Source: Mytilus galloprovincialis (lineage: Eukaryota; Mollusca; Bivalvia; Mytilida; Mytilidae). From it: a stretch of 64,000 nucleotides of DNA. The stretch is taken from positions 17,324,863 through 17,388,862 of the forward strand of contig NC_134849.1 of the NCBI RefSeq assembly GCF_965363235.1. Direction: 5' to 3'. This document shows, piece after piece, positions 48,001 to 61,500 of the stretch. Position numbers and translations under genes: made by a program. The notes under the pieces are model-generated. The model was not told the DNA's origin, did not search any database, and saw only the letters and a program-made list of their open reading frames with translations. Position 1 is the first letter of the stretch. Each line of letters opens with the position of its first letter.

Positions 48001-49415
48001 ATTCATTCACTCATTCGAATTACCTCAATGATGTTATGCATTCATTTTACTGGCCAACTCTTTGAATATAAACCGAGAATAAAGTTAGCGAAAGCGTATA
48101 GCCCTTTTTATTTTTTACACCGTAAGCTCACTGCACATCGAACATCCTTATGAAAGACACTCGTATCCCAATCGTTCCATGTTAGAACCATGAAAAATCC
48201 TATCAGATAGTGTAAGAAACCTTTTTCTAATGAACAAACCATGTAGTTTTTCACCTTATCTTTTTATCATTTAAAAAAGAATATAATACATTTTTTCTTT
48301 GCAACTCCTCCATTGGCGAAACCAATATTGTTCGTCGTATAGACATTCATTGTCTTATAGGTATTTTATAAACGGTTATTTAGAACAGTACTATATATCT
48401 AGCATTGAACAGATGTAAGGGTACTTTTTTAATTTGTGTAGACGAAAAGCGCGTGTGGCGTAAACAATTATTCTACTTCGTGTATCTATAACGATTTAAT
48501 CCATAACAGTTTAGTGGCAACTGTTCAACAATTCAATTGCGAATCAATTTTTAAAGACTATGGCCGGAATGTCATCAATGCCTTAGGCCCTTGTTTGCAG
48601 TGGCGACAAATAAAATCTTAAAAAGGTTAAGCATGTTTATACTTGACCGTTTTCCTTTTCTTTAACAAGTTATATTCACAAAAAGTTTAGTGGGAACGTT
48701 TTAACCCATCGTGCTGAAAGTGTGCTTTTATAGCAAAAAACAGTTAACAAATATATTAACGAATCAACCAAACAATCAATAAACCAAACAACCAACCATT
48801 CACTGAATTAAATAGCCTATTAATAATTTAATACCATAATTAAATAATAAATCAATATAATTGGTTTCAGTACAGCATTGTACAGGTATACATTACATAA
48901 TGTATTACAAACGTTATGTGTATAAATGGTTTATGAATTTCGAAATGCGGTATACTACTGTTGCCTTTAATTGTTTATGTTTGCGTTGCTGCAAAACAAG
49001 TCTCTAAATAAATTATTTAGACATTTTTTTAGGCAGACGACAAATTAGCGAAAAATTCATAAAATTTATTCATCATTAATGTAACTAAACCCTGGACGGA
49101 TTTTTTTTTGTTTTTTTATTATTCGCAGATTTGATGACCGAACACTATGTTTCTGAAAAGTCTATTTTTTCATCAACGCGTTAGGCAGATGCCGCTTATA
49201 GTTCAAAACGAACAACAAATGGCCACTAGTGAGTTCATGCCCTTTTTAATGCTAATAGGCAATTTCATATGTGTTGCCCTCCCATTATATCAATATATCA
49301 AAATCCCAGTTCATATTTGAGGATATATTTTCAGGCTACAAGGAATTTGAAAGAGTTTTGTTTAGACTTATGTTGAAGAACTTGAAACTGTTTATATTGT
49401 CTTGTCTTGATATGA
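45025..49415. other. 4.4 kb without a supported gene
   Basis: AT-rich. Open frames at 46407-46607, 46667-46882 and 46806-47003 on the plus strand overlap or are short, and carry no domain, signal peptide or splice partner that I can defend. A stub of repeat family B (GCGGTATACTACTGTTGCC) lies at 48950-48978. Confidence 0.45.
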
Positions 49416-49885
49416 TGTGGTATGATTGCCAATGAGAAAACCCTTTATAAGACACCAAATGACACAGAAATAAACCCCTATAGATCACTGTACGGCCTTC
49501 AACAATGAGCAAAGCCCATACCGCATAATCAGGTATAACAGGCCCCGAAATGACAATGTTGAACAATTCAAACGAGAAAACTTACGGCCTAATTAATGAA
49601 CGAAAAACAAATATGTAACACATAAACAAACGACAACCACTGAATTACAGGCGCCTATCTTGCGACAGGCACATACTAACAGAATGTGGCAACATGTTAG
49701 TGGGATTCCAACACTCCCTCTAACCTTGGACAGCAGTTTTATAGAACAATATAAGAACGAATTAAAAAATCGGTTGAAAAAGGACTTAGTCATCAGATGG
49801 ATACAAATACAAATGATACAAATACAAGTGGACGTGGCCGTGTACTTGCACATTCCAACAACCAAAAGACAGTAAGTAACTGTGC
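49416..49885 (+). repeat. Dispersed mussel repeat, family C, copy 2
   Basis: GATGTGGTATGATTGCCAAT through CACTGTACGGCCTTCAACAA, CAAAGCCCATACCGCATAAT and GTGGACGTGGCCGTG. Same order and orientation as the copy at 42018. Confidence 0.75.
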
Positions 49886-49914
49886 AGAACTAGGTTATAA
49901 ATTCAACAGTAATA

Positions 49915-51190
49915 ATATTTCATTTGCGTAGGATTTTAACGCTTTTTTTATACATAATTTTCAGGGTTTTGTTCTTGAATTTCTGTGGTAAGTATGTCTT
50001 GTACTTGTTTAATGAAAGTATGAATGTACCTTAAAGTATGTCTGTTTTGCTGACCAACCAACTGTAACATAATCATTCACTGTTTTTGTATCTTCAGTTT
50101 TCTGACATTTATAAAAATTGTGTTCACAAAATGTAACGTTTAAAAAAAATATCAGATATACATGTATCTACCTTTATTTAGAAAGAATGTGTATTTACAT
50201 TTCCCCTCTTGTAAATGCCCGAAGATCTTAATTGATTTAAACTGAATATTTTTGTTATCTTTCATCAATTTGTAGTATCTTTTTTGTTCGTTGTGCCGCT
50301 ACATACAAAATATACATGCATAAATGCTTTTTTGAGATTTTGTTTAAGAATAAATAGGCTGAAAATATCAAATTTAAATGTATATCTTGCCTTCCGAATA
50401 CTTTTCAATTTTTATTGGATTTATTTATTATGGATTTAAAAATAAAATAACAATGTTGGGACTTAACAGGATTTAGGTAAAACTATCAAAGTACAACTAC
50501 TTCTAAAATGTGTAATTCCATTAGTACTAACTTGCTCTTGGCATCAATAATATCATTTTACAACAATAATTGGATAGTCTGGCGTAAAAAATGGGTTAAA
50601 CCTTGGTGCAAAAACATCAGCTTTTTTCAAGCTGAAAAGTTTTCCTGCTGATATTTGTTACATGGATGGGTCTATCGAATACATATGTTGGATTTAATAT
50701 CTAGAATATTTACAATTTGCATGTACTGATTTAGTTTAATGTTCAAAATTAGGCTATTTATACAGCAGTAATACTATAACACTTGCAATCGATTTTACTG
50801 CTTTTTTGTGCATATTTATCGGGTTTTGTCCTCAAGTTCCATTGGTAAGTATGTTTTGTATTTGTTTATGTAAATATGTTAATAGCTTAAAGTCCGTCTG
50901 TTTTGCTGACCAACCATCTGTTATATAATCGTTTACTGTTTTTGTGTCTTCAGTTCTCCGTGACATTTATACATTTAAAAAAAAATATATGTTAACTGTA
51001 TTTAGAAAATATCTAGTATATTTCTGTTTCATAACTTGTAAAATTTCAATAAGATCTAAATTTATTTATAATAAATATTTTTGTCATCTTCCATCGTTGT
51101 CCATCAATTTGCCATTTTTTTAAAAAAATTGTTAAATTTTGTTGTTCCGTTTCCTACAAAATATACATGCATAAATTTAGCTTTTAGATA
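49915..51190 (+). repeat. Diverged direct duplication of about 430 bases
   Basis: Copy 1 (about 49915-50330) and copy 2 (about 50760-51190) share, in order, TTTTGCTGACCAACCA, CACTGTTTTTG/TACTGTTTTTG, TCTTCAGTT, GACATTTATA and ACAAAATATACATGCATAAA. The offset is about 856 bases at the best-conserved block. No coding frame is retained in both. Confidence 0.6.
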
Positions 51191-52129
51191 TTTTCTATTA
51201 GGGTTGGCACTTAAATTAAGGTAGATTCATGGTATACCGTCATCTTGGATTGTACTATGTCAGTACACAATCAGTCTAGTTATTTGCTGAATCTGCAAAT
51301 TTGTAGACATATGTGCAATTGTATTGGTTAGACTGTTACAAGTGTTACTTATATGGAGAAAATATGTTGATACATGTAGATTAGTTATCTGTCGGACTAG
51401 TTTACTCTTAAAGGAGGGTAGTATACCCTACTTATTAATGACTTTATGGTTCAGTTAGCAAGCAAGCTAACCAAACATATTACCTTAACCGATATACTCA
51501 ATGCATTTTCCTGTAATTAAAGGATGTCTTTCATAATTAATTAGTAAAGGAAAAATATCTTTAAATAAAAAAAAATAGTATTCTAATTGGAATTAGAGAA
51601 TCTATCCACTTAAATCGAGCAAACTTTTAAATCCATATCACTCAGGCTAAAACTAACAAATCATTATCAACGAATTTGTACATATACTTGAATGACAGTG
51701 TAGGAAATGTAGTCTAGACTTTAACCAATTTTTGTATGACAGTTCTTTCAGATTTTTCTGCCTAGGCAGAAATGGCAAATTTAGAAATTGAAAAGAACAC
51801 TAGTTAATAGACAGTTATATCTCACCAATAGTCTCTAAAACAGTATATATTTCAAAGATATAATAATTACACCGTTTTATTTATGAATAGGATAACAACC
51901 CGCAATCGTTTTGTGTTGTCCTGTATTCGAATCAATTCGAACATCATTCTGATGAATTATAGAGCTTTGAATTAAAGTATTATACCTTGTATATGATTTG
52001 CGTATTAGGGAATACGTTTATATAATTGGTCGAGAGGAAGTCCGGCGTTAACCAAAAAATATTCATCCAACATTTGAAAAATGTTCTACTTAAATGCCAT
52101 GAGTTTGGGCTATATGTTTGTTTGAATAT

Positions 52130-52600
52130 ATTCATGTTCACGAATGAACGAAACAAACAAATATGATATACATCAACACACGAAAACCACCCAATGGCAG
52201 GCTCATGACTTTTGGATGTTGTTACAGAAACCAGAAATAGCACTAATGCGACTTCTGACGCGAAGAACATTCGGGTAAGGACTTTTGGACAAGCACATAC
52301 ATTTAACATAATGTGGTGGTGTTTAACCTGTTTGTTGGCGCGAAATCCTCTCTTTACCTTGAGATCGAGATGTAACAGTACAATATCAGAACAAACTGTA
52401 AAAATCAGTTGAGAACTCATCAAATCGATACAAAGCAGAAACAAAAACATTGAACAGAACACATGTACAGACCGGTCGTGACAGAGTACAAATATATTTA
52501 AACGACCCCACTACAAAATAAAAAGGCACAGCTATGAGGGTACTCGCAGTGACTGACAGCTAGTTTAAAGCCAATATTAACAAAAACAATCAAGCATGTT
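52130..52600 (+). repeat. Dispersed mussel repeat, family C, diverged copy 3
   Basis: Retains GAACGAAACAAACAAATATG, CAGGCTCATGACTTTTGG, a CATAATGTGGTGGTGTTTAA block and CTCATCAAATCGATAC. Its order matches copies 1 and 2. It explains the antiparallel open frames at 51980-52462 and 52212-52412. Confidence 0.6.
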
Positions 52601-53231
52601 AGATTTGAATATCAATCAGTTCACACTCAACATACAGTTGATTTAACGTAATGACGTCCTAAACAGTTAGAGAAGACTATGGCCTTGTGCAGTACCAATA
52701 CACAGGTATCGACAAATTTTAGAGCCATGATTGTGCATGTGTATAAGCATTTTACAAATAATATTGAGTTTGATCTTGATTTACTGACAACAAAGACAAT
52801 ACTCATACCAATAAAAAAGCATTCAAAGATCTAATTTCAGTGTTGATTTGATAATCATTTAGATAAAGCTTTAATAGAAGATCGATAGGTTTTTCTGGGT
52901 CATATCCAAATTTACAAGCTCGGTACACAGCATGTCTGTACCAATTACGTCACAACTCATCAAATAGTTTCTGAAAATACTTTGCATCAACACGCATACA
53001 AAAGGTCGTCAGTTAAGATTTCATTGCAAAATAGGGCCTCAAAGTTGAGAGGGAAATTATCTCTTCCAAGTCCAACCGCATAAAGAATTGGGCGTTATGA
53101 TGTCAGAAAATTAAAAAGACGTCATAGATCTTGTGACTTCTATGGTAATTGATACCTAGGTTGTTGTAGCAGACAGAGAAATAATAACGATTGCATATAA
53201 ATATATCATGGATTATATTGGTTTTTTATTT

Positions 53232-55502
53232 TTAAAGCTCCATTAAACGAAATCCCGAGAAAGAATTACAGTTTTCATCCGTAGATCCATAGAGTTTGCC
53301 TCCAGAACGACCTCGGACCCATACCATGTCACCAGCATTCAATTCAAGAATTAGTGTTTCCGTAGTTCCGGAATTTTGCCCACCACGTCCATCCATGTAT
53401 AGATTAATAATAACTTGACCATTTTTAACTAATTCTAAGTAGGTTGATATTTGGAACTCACAGTATCCAGTTACAGATATTAGATAAACTCCTTTGGTTG
53501 GTGCAATGAAATGACCATGATTTGGGTCATATGCATGTCCAATGTTTGTCAACACTTTTTCGTATTCAATGGCCTGATGTGTTCCCAAGGTGATAACGTG
53601 ATTTAATATTGCAGAAAAGGCTACAGAAGAAGCGGCTGAATTTGTTCCAGTTTCTACTAACAAAGAAGGAAAAACATGCATGATGTTTAATAGTATACAC
53701 ATTATATTCGAACGAAGAAAAGTGATTATCATCGAACGGTTTGAAAGAATAATTTAATCATGAAATGAAATATCAAAAACTTAAACAACCGAAAAAATCC
53801 ACAGATTATATAAATATGTACTATTAGTTTGTCGTAGTACAGAATAAACAGTTGTCTACTATAAAAATAGTGATCTTAATATATAGTTATGGTAGAGACT
53901 ACTTATAAATGATCTTTCACTTTTGAAATATCAAACTCGATCTTCCTGTGCACTAACAACTAGAGTGATTGTCACTGTATTTGCGTTATAGCAAGTCTTT
54001 GCTTGTTCTTTAGTGACAGCTAGTGTTGGTCTTTTCCTATGAATGGCGGTACTACAGAAGACCTGTAAATGTATTAAAAAAATCTATTCGTCTTTCAAAT
54101 ATTTTAGTTGTTATCTCGTTATCAAGTTATATTACCTTGAAGAAGAATACGCTTTTGTTTGTCAGTTATCGGATTTTTGGAAGACTCATTAGTTGCACAT
54201 AAGCTATTGGCTTTCTTCAATAACAAAATTTCGGCACTCAGTCCTTCCACATGCTTTTCTAGTTTTCTGTTCGATGACCTTATCCATGAATTTTCCAATT
54301 CAATGGCTGACATGCGCATATTGAGTTTATCTATAAATTTAGAAAACAATATGTGTGAAAAGGAGTTGTATATATATAGATTCTTATATTGTTAACAGTG
54401 TATTATCGAATTTATCCAATTGAGATAGATAGTTAAATTATCAATTTAAAAGTTCGAACCTTGTCGAAGACTTTAAAATTTATAATTTAACTATCGAGAA
54501 TGGATAAATTCGATAAGCCACGAGTAACTATGTAATAATCTGTTTCTCTAATGATAAAAAAATTAATTTTCATTTTTTGTTTAAACGAAAATCCCCTTCG
54601 AGTGCCTTCCACATTCCACAATTTCATTAACACCTGTTAGCATATTTTGATTCATCAAGTGAGCAAGATGATAAAGGTTGTGATCATTAAACTTACAAAT
54701 CATCTTCAAAGATCACTGACAACAACAATGAACAATACTTAGATTAAATTTGTTTATACAATGAGTTCGGAAAGGGTTAAATTGGCACAGAATAATAGAA
54801 AGCTTTGTAAAATATGCGTTATCTCAACATATTATGATTACACATTTCTTGCTAATATTAAGTTTTTATTCGCCAAAAAACTTGAAAATGTGAAAATAAA
54901 CTTATTGGTATGTCGTATATAATCTCTTGCCGGCGTAGTTCTGTAGAACATGTATGGGTCAATTTTAATTAATTGGGAAAATGATCACTTGCACGGCTGG
55001 TGCAATAAGACTTTTAAGCACTACTAATATGTTAAGGACAACTTCTTCTATGTTGTTATTTGAATACCACTTACTTACACAATTATGTCCAGACATACAT
55101 ATATATATTATGAATTTTAATATACATATTGGTATTATGTATTTTATTTTGTTCAGTTATTTATTATTTGTATGTAATGAAGAAGACGTTCTGTGTTGCA
55201 GAACGTGTGTCTGATCCTTTTGTCAATGTTTTTAGACAATACAATATGTTTAAAAGTATTATGCACAAATGCAGATATGGGCTATAGTTAAATTTGATCG
55301 CAAATCAAATACCAAGTTAGAAATAAAAACACACCTATAGGATATTATACAATCTAAATCCTAAGATGGGCGTCATAACAATAAGTTAAGATCCTATCAA
55401 TCATGTGAAAATAAATTAAAAAAAAATTGATAAAGGATTTCATCATTCATCTGCATTATGTTTACAGGACGACCAAGATGATAGTACAATGACTATGAAT
55501 GG

Positions 55503-55569
<67 letters not shown>

Positions 55570-58500
55570 AACTCGTCTAAACATCAACCCAACAATGTTA
55601 GATCTGTAAATTTGCTTTCGCAAATTTTTGGTTCTTCCCTCGCCGGGATTCGAACCCTTGCTACTGTGATATCGTGACACCAAATAGCCTGCACTGCAGC
55701 CGTCCCGCTAGACCACACGACCACCTGGGCTCTCAAAAAAGAGCTTTCGCTGGCCGTGTGTTACCTTTCCTCGTCAGTTTTAATCTAGCGGCGTACTACA
55801 GTACATGATATATAAGGCATGAAGATGTTATTGTTACAGATCAGCTAAATTATCTATAGTAAAGGATCCTACATATTAATGTAATATACAGTCACAGAAA
55901 ATAATTATATTTATAAGTACGTCTGAGTCAGTGGCAACTCTACAACAGATGTATCCATCGGATCGCCATCAATGATGGTGATACATGGCTGTATACACAA
56001 TGTATATACAACTCGTCTAAACATCAACCCAACAATTTTAGATCTGTAAATTTGCTTTCGCAAATTTTTGGTTCTTCCCTCGCCGGGATTCAAACCCATG
56101 CTACTGTGATATCGTGACACCAAATCGCCTGCACTGCAGCCGTCCCGCTAGACCACACGACCACCTGGGCTCTCAAAAAAGAGCTTTCGCTGGCCGTGTG
56201 TTACCTTTCCTCGTCAGTTTTAATCTAGTGGCGTACTACAGTACATGATATATAAGGCATGAAGATGTTATTGTTACAGATCAGCTAAATTATCTATAGT
56301 AAAGGGTCCTACAAATTAATGTAATATATATATATATATTTAAAAATCAAAAAATATTTCACATCTTTAAGAAACACAAATTACAATATTAATATTTTGA
56401 AAAAAATTGTAAAAATTAATTATTTATGATTCAAAAGGTTTTCACATAGTCATTTAATTCATACGTGCATAACGATATCAACAAAATATATATTTTGAAA
56501 TTGTGAAAATACTTATGTTTGCTTGTTTTCTTTATTCAAAAGAAAACGTAACAGTTAATGATATGATGCTTTGGCCAAATAACTGTTTACGATAGGGCAC
56601 AACTTCAACAATTGAAGTCGAAGTGTTTTGGTCAACCCTTATAGGAGTTTTCTCCCCTTATGTATTTAAAATAAGTATTACTCAACAACCATAAAAGTGA
56701 TTGACCTGGGTTCTTTTTAGATTTGAGATCACTGACCTACGACCTTGAAATTATGGTCAAGGTCAAAGGTCAATTTTACGTTCTAAGTTTTGACCTTTGC
56801 TAAGTTTTTACTGGTTCATTGTGAAACAATTAAGTCTTCTGCATTTGGTTGTAGACATTTTATCATTAACCAGGTCAACCGAAAGTGACCGTTTTTTAAT
56901 CGGAATTAGCCTATTTCAGAATATTCCTGTGTAAAAAGTACCTATAATTCTATTTTTTTATATCAGTTTGAAGTAACAAATTACCTGAATCAATAATGAC
57001 ATTTTCTACAACCATTTTTTTTTTCAATTCCATTCTCTTTATCGAGGTGGAAAGACCTTCATATTGTTCTTTAAAGAATTGGTTTTTAATTTTAACTTCG
57101 AATACTATGAAAATGATTATTATAAGTGTAGTATGTTAATTAGGAAATGTTTATTACATGACTGACACCTCATACCTTTTCTTGGTTTATGTTTTCTGAA
57201 TTACATGAACATAATGTAAAAAGATTAAAGAACTTGACATGTTTGACACCCGATTAAGGACCAGTCAGGTGTTTTGATGATATAAAGCATGTGTTTTTTG
57301 CATTTGAAATTGGCTATACACATGTGTAGACTGTGGTAAAATGTGTATTTTAAATTTAGACTTTTTCAAAATGGATATCAATCTTGTATATCAAAAGATT
57401 TAACTAAAATGTTATTATATAACATCATGCCACCACATAATCTGTAGATGTGTATATTTATATTTATCGCCACACAAACATATTGAGAAGCAACTATCCT
57501 TCAGTTGTGGCACGGATTATGAGATCATAATGAGATTGCTATTAAATATAAATCACTGGCATATCATTATAGTACCTGCTGCAGAATGGTAATCATTTAT
57601 GGTCCTTACAGATAATATGCAGTTTGGACGATGACTGAAATGATTTGCCATATACATGAATAATAAAGATAAAATTCTTCTACACTAATTTAATTTATTA
57701 GAATTTATAAAGTTTGTTTGTTATTTTTTTGTAAGGCAAACAGAGTATATCTACATTGTGCTTGTGTCCATCAAATCATAAAAATATACCAGTATTTGAA
57801 TTCAAACAATTTTCCTATCTTGAATCACAAAGCACAAACATAAAACGATTTTACTTGGTCAAAACCAACGTAGGTGTACCTGAGATATATTATGATGTGC
57901 TTTTGTTCAAATTATGAATCTATACGTATTGGACATGTTGAGGTCTTAAGAAACGAGTTTCGATGATTATAATGTTGAAAAAATTATCTAACCAACGCAC
58001 GTATATATAACAAGGTAATTAATCTGTATCACGTGTGTTGCATAACTATGTTACTAATTCATAATTCATATGATCGACGAAAGATATTTCAATCGGTCAT
58101 TGAACACTTTGTTATTAATTTTTTAATGTTCCATACGTGCTCCTTTGTAGAATATACTTTGTTGTTACTGTTGTTAAAAAAGCATATGCACTGCGCGATT
58201 GCTTAATTTCTGTCTAGGTGTCACGGTTGAGGTCACTTAAGGTAACGTAAAAATTGTCGGCAAATTAGAGCAGCTCAATAGCAGGACCTTACCGAATACT
58301 GTAATAAATAAAAGATATACATTTAAAGATATATGAAACTTCAATTTAAAAAAAAGATGAACGATTTTAAATACTGGAATGGCCAAGTTTTTCTTTAAAA
58401 CAAGTGAACGAGAACTTTTAATAGCAAATCCTGTATATTATCAACATCTTCATAAAAATACCGATGTTAAGTAGATAGTCGTATTGTATTTTAATCGCAA

Positions 58501-61500
58501 GTAGTGTTTACCTAGCGACGTGTAGTGTAGTGAAATTCAAGATGGTTGCTTTCTTAGTTACGGACTGATCAAACGTGGAATATAATCCTTAAAATATCTG
58601 CAAATTTCCAATGAAAGTTATAACTACAAACGAATTGTGTTAGAATGAAATATTGACTTCCAAGACACTAATTCACCAATATCTTCCAATATGCAGTGAC
58701 CTACACAAACAGACTGTTCGTTATAACTTCGGCCACCACACAGCGCAAGTGTGAGGTGAAACCCGTGACGAAAGATTATAAACACACATGCTCTTGGAGG
58801 AAAATAGAAATAAAAGATTCTATTGAAATCCTGAATCTTCTATTAAAGAAATTCAGTACAGCAAATCATTAAACAACTTTTAAGGAATACTTTAATTAAC
58901 AAATGGGAACACATGGCAAATATAAAACGAATGTAATGGTTCTTGTAATTATAACTTATATACATAATGTATATGTCTTACAAGTTTTAACACGATAAAT
59001 CACATTTTACAAAAAAAGATAAAGATTTCTACAACTAAATGACCATGGTAATATTGCACTTTCTTGTTTTGTGTAAATAACAAAACGATGTATTAATTCT
59101 GATATTTCAAAATTGAATATATCAGTCTCTAATAATTCTTTTAAGAATGGCACATGCATTCTAAATTTTTATATTGTTTACTTAATATTATATCGTGTTT
59201 ATACTTGTATGTATGTGGTGAGACTATAATACACTATTGAATCCTGAATCTTCTATCAAATAAATCATCTGTCACGCTTCCACGTTTTCACGTTTTTATT
59301 GTGTATCAATATTACGATTCGGTAAACTTCAGTAACAGACTCGCAATTAATTAGCTGCAATCAACAACCACTCAATAAACTATTGATTGTCCATAATACG
59401 TTTTTGATGTGTAATAAATATAAAAATGCTTGCAAGACTTAGTTAAATATATATGTATGCATTGGTTCAATAACTTTGATAACATTAACATTTCAAGAAA
59501 CTCGTTTCATATGACCTCCAAAAAAGTCTATTTTCTCATTTTAATAGTAACACTAAGCTATTTAGTTGTATAAATCTTAATCTTTTTTAATAAAATGTGA
59601 ATTATCGTTTATATTGTAAAACATTATATAAGTTGAAGACAATTACCAATTTAGCAAAAATGACATGAATTATCTCTTAACTATAAATTAAAAAAAACAA
59701 ATGTCTTAACCGTATGATTACAACATCATTCTTATTTCATGCACACTGACTTCATATTTCCCTAAAGCCACCTAGAACAACACGGCTTTGGAAACTGTAA
59801 CCAATAATATGTTCCTATAAATTGCCCAAATACATTAATAATGGTTAAGCTAAGTATGTATCAAATAATCAATCGCACATATGAGAGCTTACCAACTATC
59901 TTTGTGAAATCTTCCATACCCATTAAATCGTTTATACAAATACACAAGTATAAACAAAATCATCATGCAGAAGTTTGTGATGTATTTAACACTAGAGCGC
60001 CTTATCTTTAATTTGCACTAAAAGAGACATCTAACCCTGTGAATGACCTCAATTCCTCGACAGTATGTACATATATCTTAAACATGTGACTTAACAGTGA
60101 ACATTTTAAAGTTGTGAAAAATATGGACGAGTCTCATCTTTGAAATTCTTGATTCAAAATAGATGATAAGCGCAATATGTGTAAGTCTTTGTCTTAAACT
60201 AAAGGTCATCAATAAAAGTGACAAAACTGAACAAGAATTTTTAAACTAACATCCCTTACCTGAGTTTCGTCACTCTAAAAGTGCAAACATTTTTAAACTA
60301 TGAGAGTCAGAGTCTTCTGATTAGTAAATGTATAGTGATCAAGACCAGTGAACATTGAGGTTGGGTGTTCTAATTTTCGCGATTGGTATTTTGCGTTCAA
60401 TCCGATTCTAACTAACACGATTTGCAAGATTGTTTGGCGAAGGTTGTAATAATGCTTCTCTTGTATAACTGTTGATGTGTTTCGTTTGAACTTTTCAGTT
60501 TGTTTCCGTTTCTTTCGACTTAGAAGTTAAAACAGACTTTTGCTATCTTAGTTATGCAACTTATAGTTTATTTTTTAAAACTTTAATGTACCGAAGGTAC
60601 ACATAACTACATTGCATATCAATGGAAATAGGAAAAAGTGCATGATACGAAAAAGTTGTTCGAAAAAAACCAGATTGGTCAAACCTCAAGTATATCTCAA
60701 ATTGAAACATTAAAAATCATACTTCAAAGTGTAGGAAAATTTGACATTTGTTATCTTTCAAAATGAAAGAGTCTTTGATAACCTACCACTGAAAAAAGAG
60801 ATCTACGCAATAACAAATAATTGGGATATTGGGAAAGAAAGGATTCCCTTACAAAAGCAATGGGAGTGATTTTTAAACTACAGAACATGATGAGACCATG
60901 CCAACTCGTCTTTCTAATCATTTACAGAATTCAAATAATAATCAATGAACTGTCTATCAAATTAATGCGGAAGAATTGAGTAATACTTTTCTATACTGAT
61001 ATTTATTTATTTTCTAGATTGTTCTTCTTTTTTGCAATTCTTTGATATTTAAAGTGTGTAAGTCTCAGGAGAACAGGTTTGTGGTTTTAGGACAAAGGGG
61101 GCATAAGTCATATGCCTATCCTTAGTCAAGACATTCCATATTGGTAGCCCTGTTACATGTATGTTCTGCCTACGATGCATTTAAAGCTTCAAGATCAGAT
61201 TAAATTCGTTTTCACATTAAATTTGTATGTTCGAATATGAGATACAGGATGCAGATAAATGTTAGAAACTATAAATTAAAAAAACAAATGTCTTAACATT
61301 TCTTAAACACAGTTATTAACCGTAAGAGTACAACATCATTCTTTTTTCATGCACACGGACTTCATATTTCCCTAAAGCCACCTAGAACAACACGGCTTTG
61401 GAAACGGTAACCAATAATATGTTCTTATTAATTGCCCACAGACATTAATAATGATTAAGCTAAGTATGTATCAAATAATCAATCGCACATATGAAGCTTA

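Larger units (their letters stand above)
54331..56984 (-). other. Large intron of the C1q gene
   Basis: Holds two SINE copies, a TA microsatellite and a nuclear-receptor-like motif, all listed separately. No further coding exon is needed, because the flanking exons match in phase. Confidence 0.6.

Noticed and set aside
51980..52462. 160-codon open frame on the minus strand
   Set aside because: Lies across a family C repeat copy, has no recognisable domain, and the antiparallel strand is also open.
55636..55724. A possible tRNA gene (B box GGTTCGAATCC)
   Set aside because: The acceptor and anticodon stems do not pair, extra sequence is inserted, and a near copy lies 440 bases away; this is the head of a SINE.
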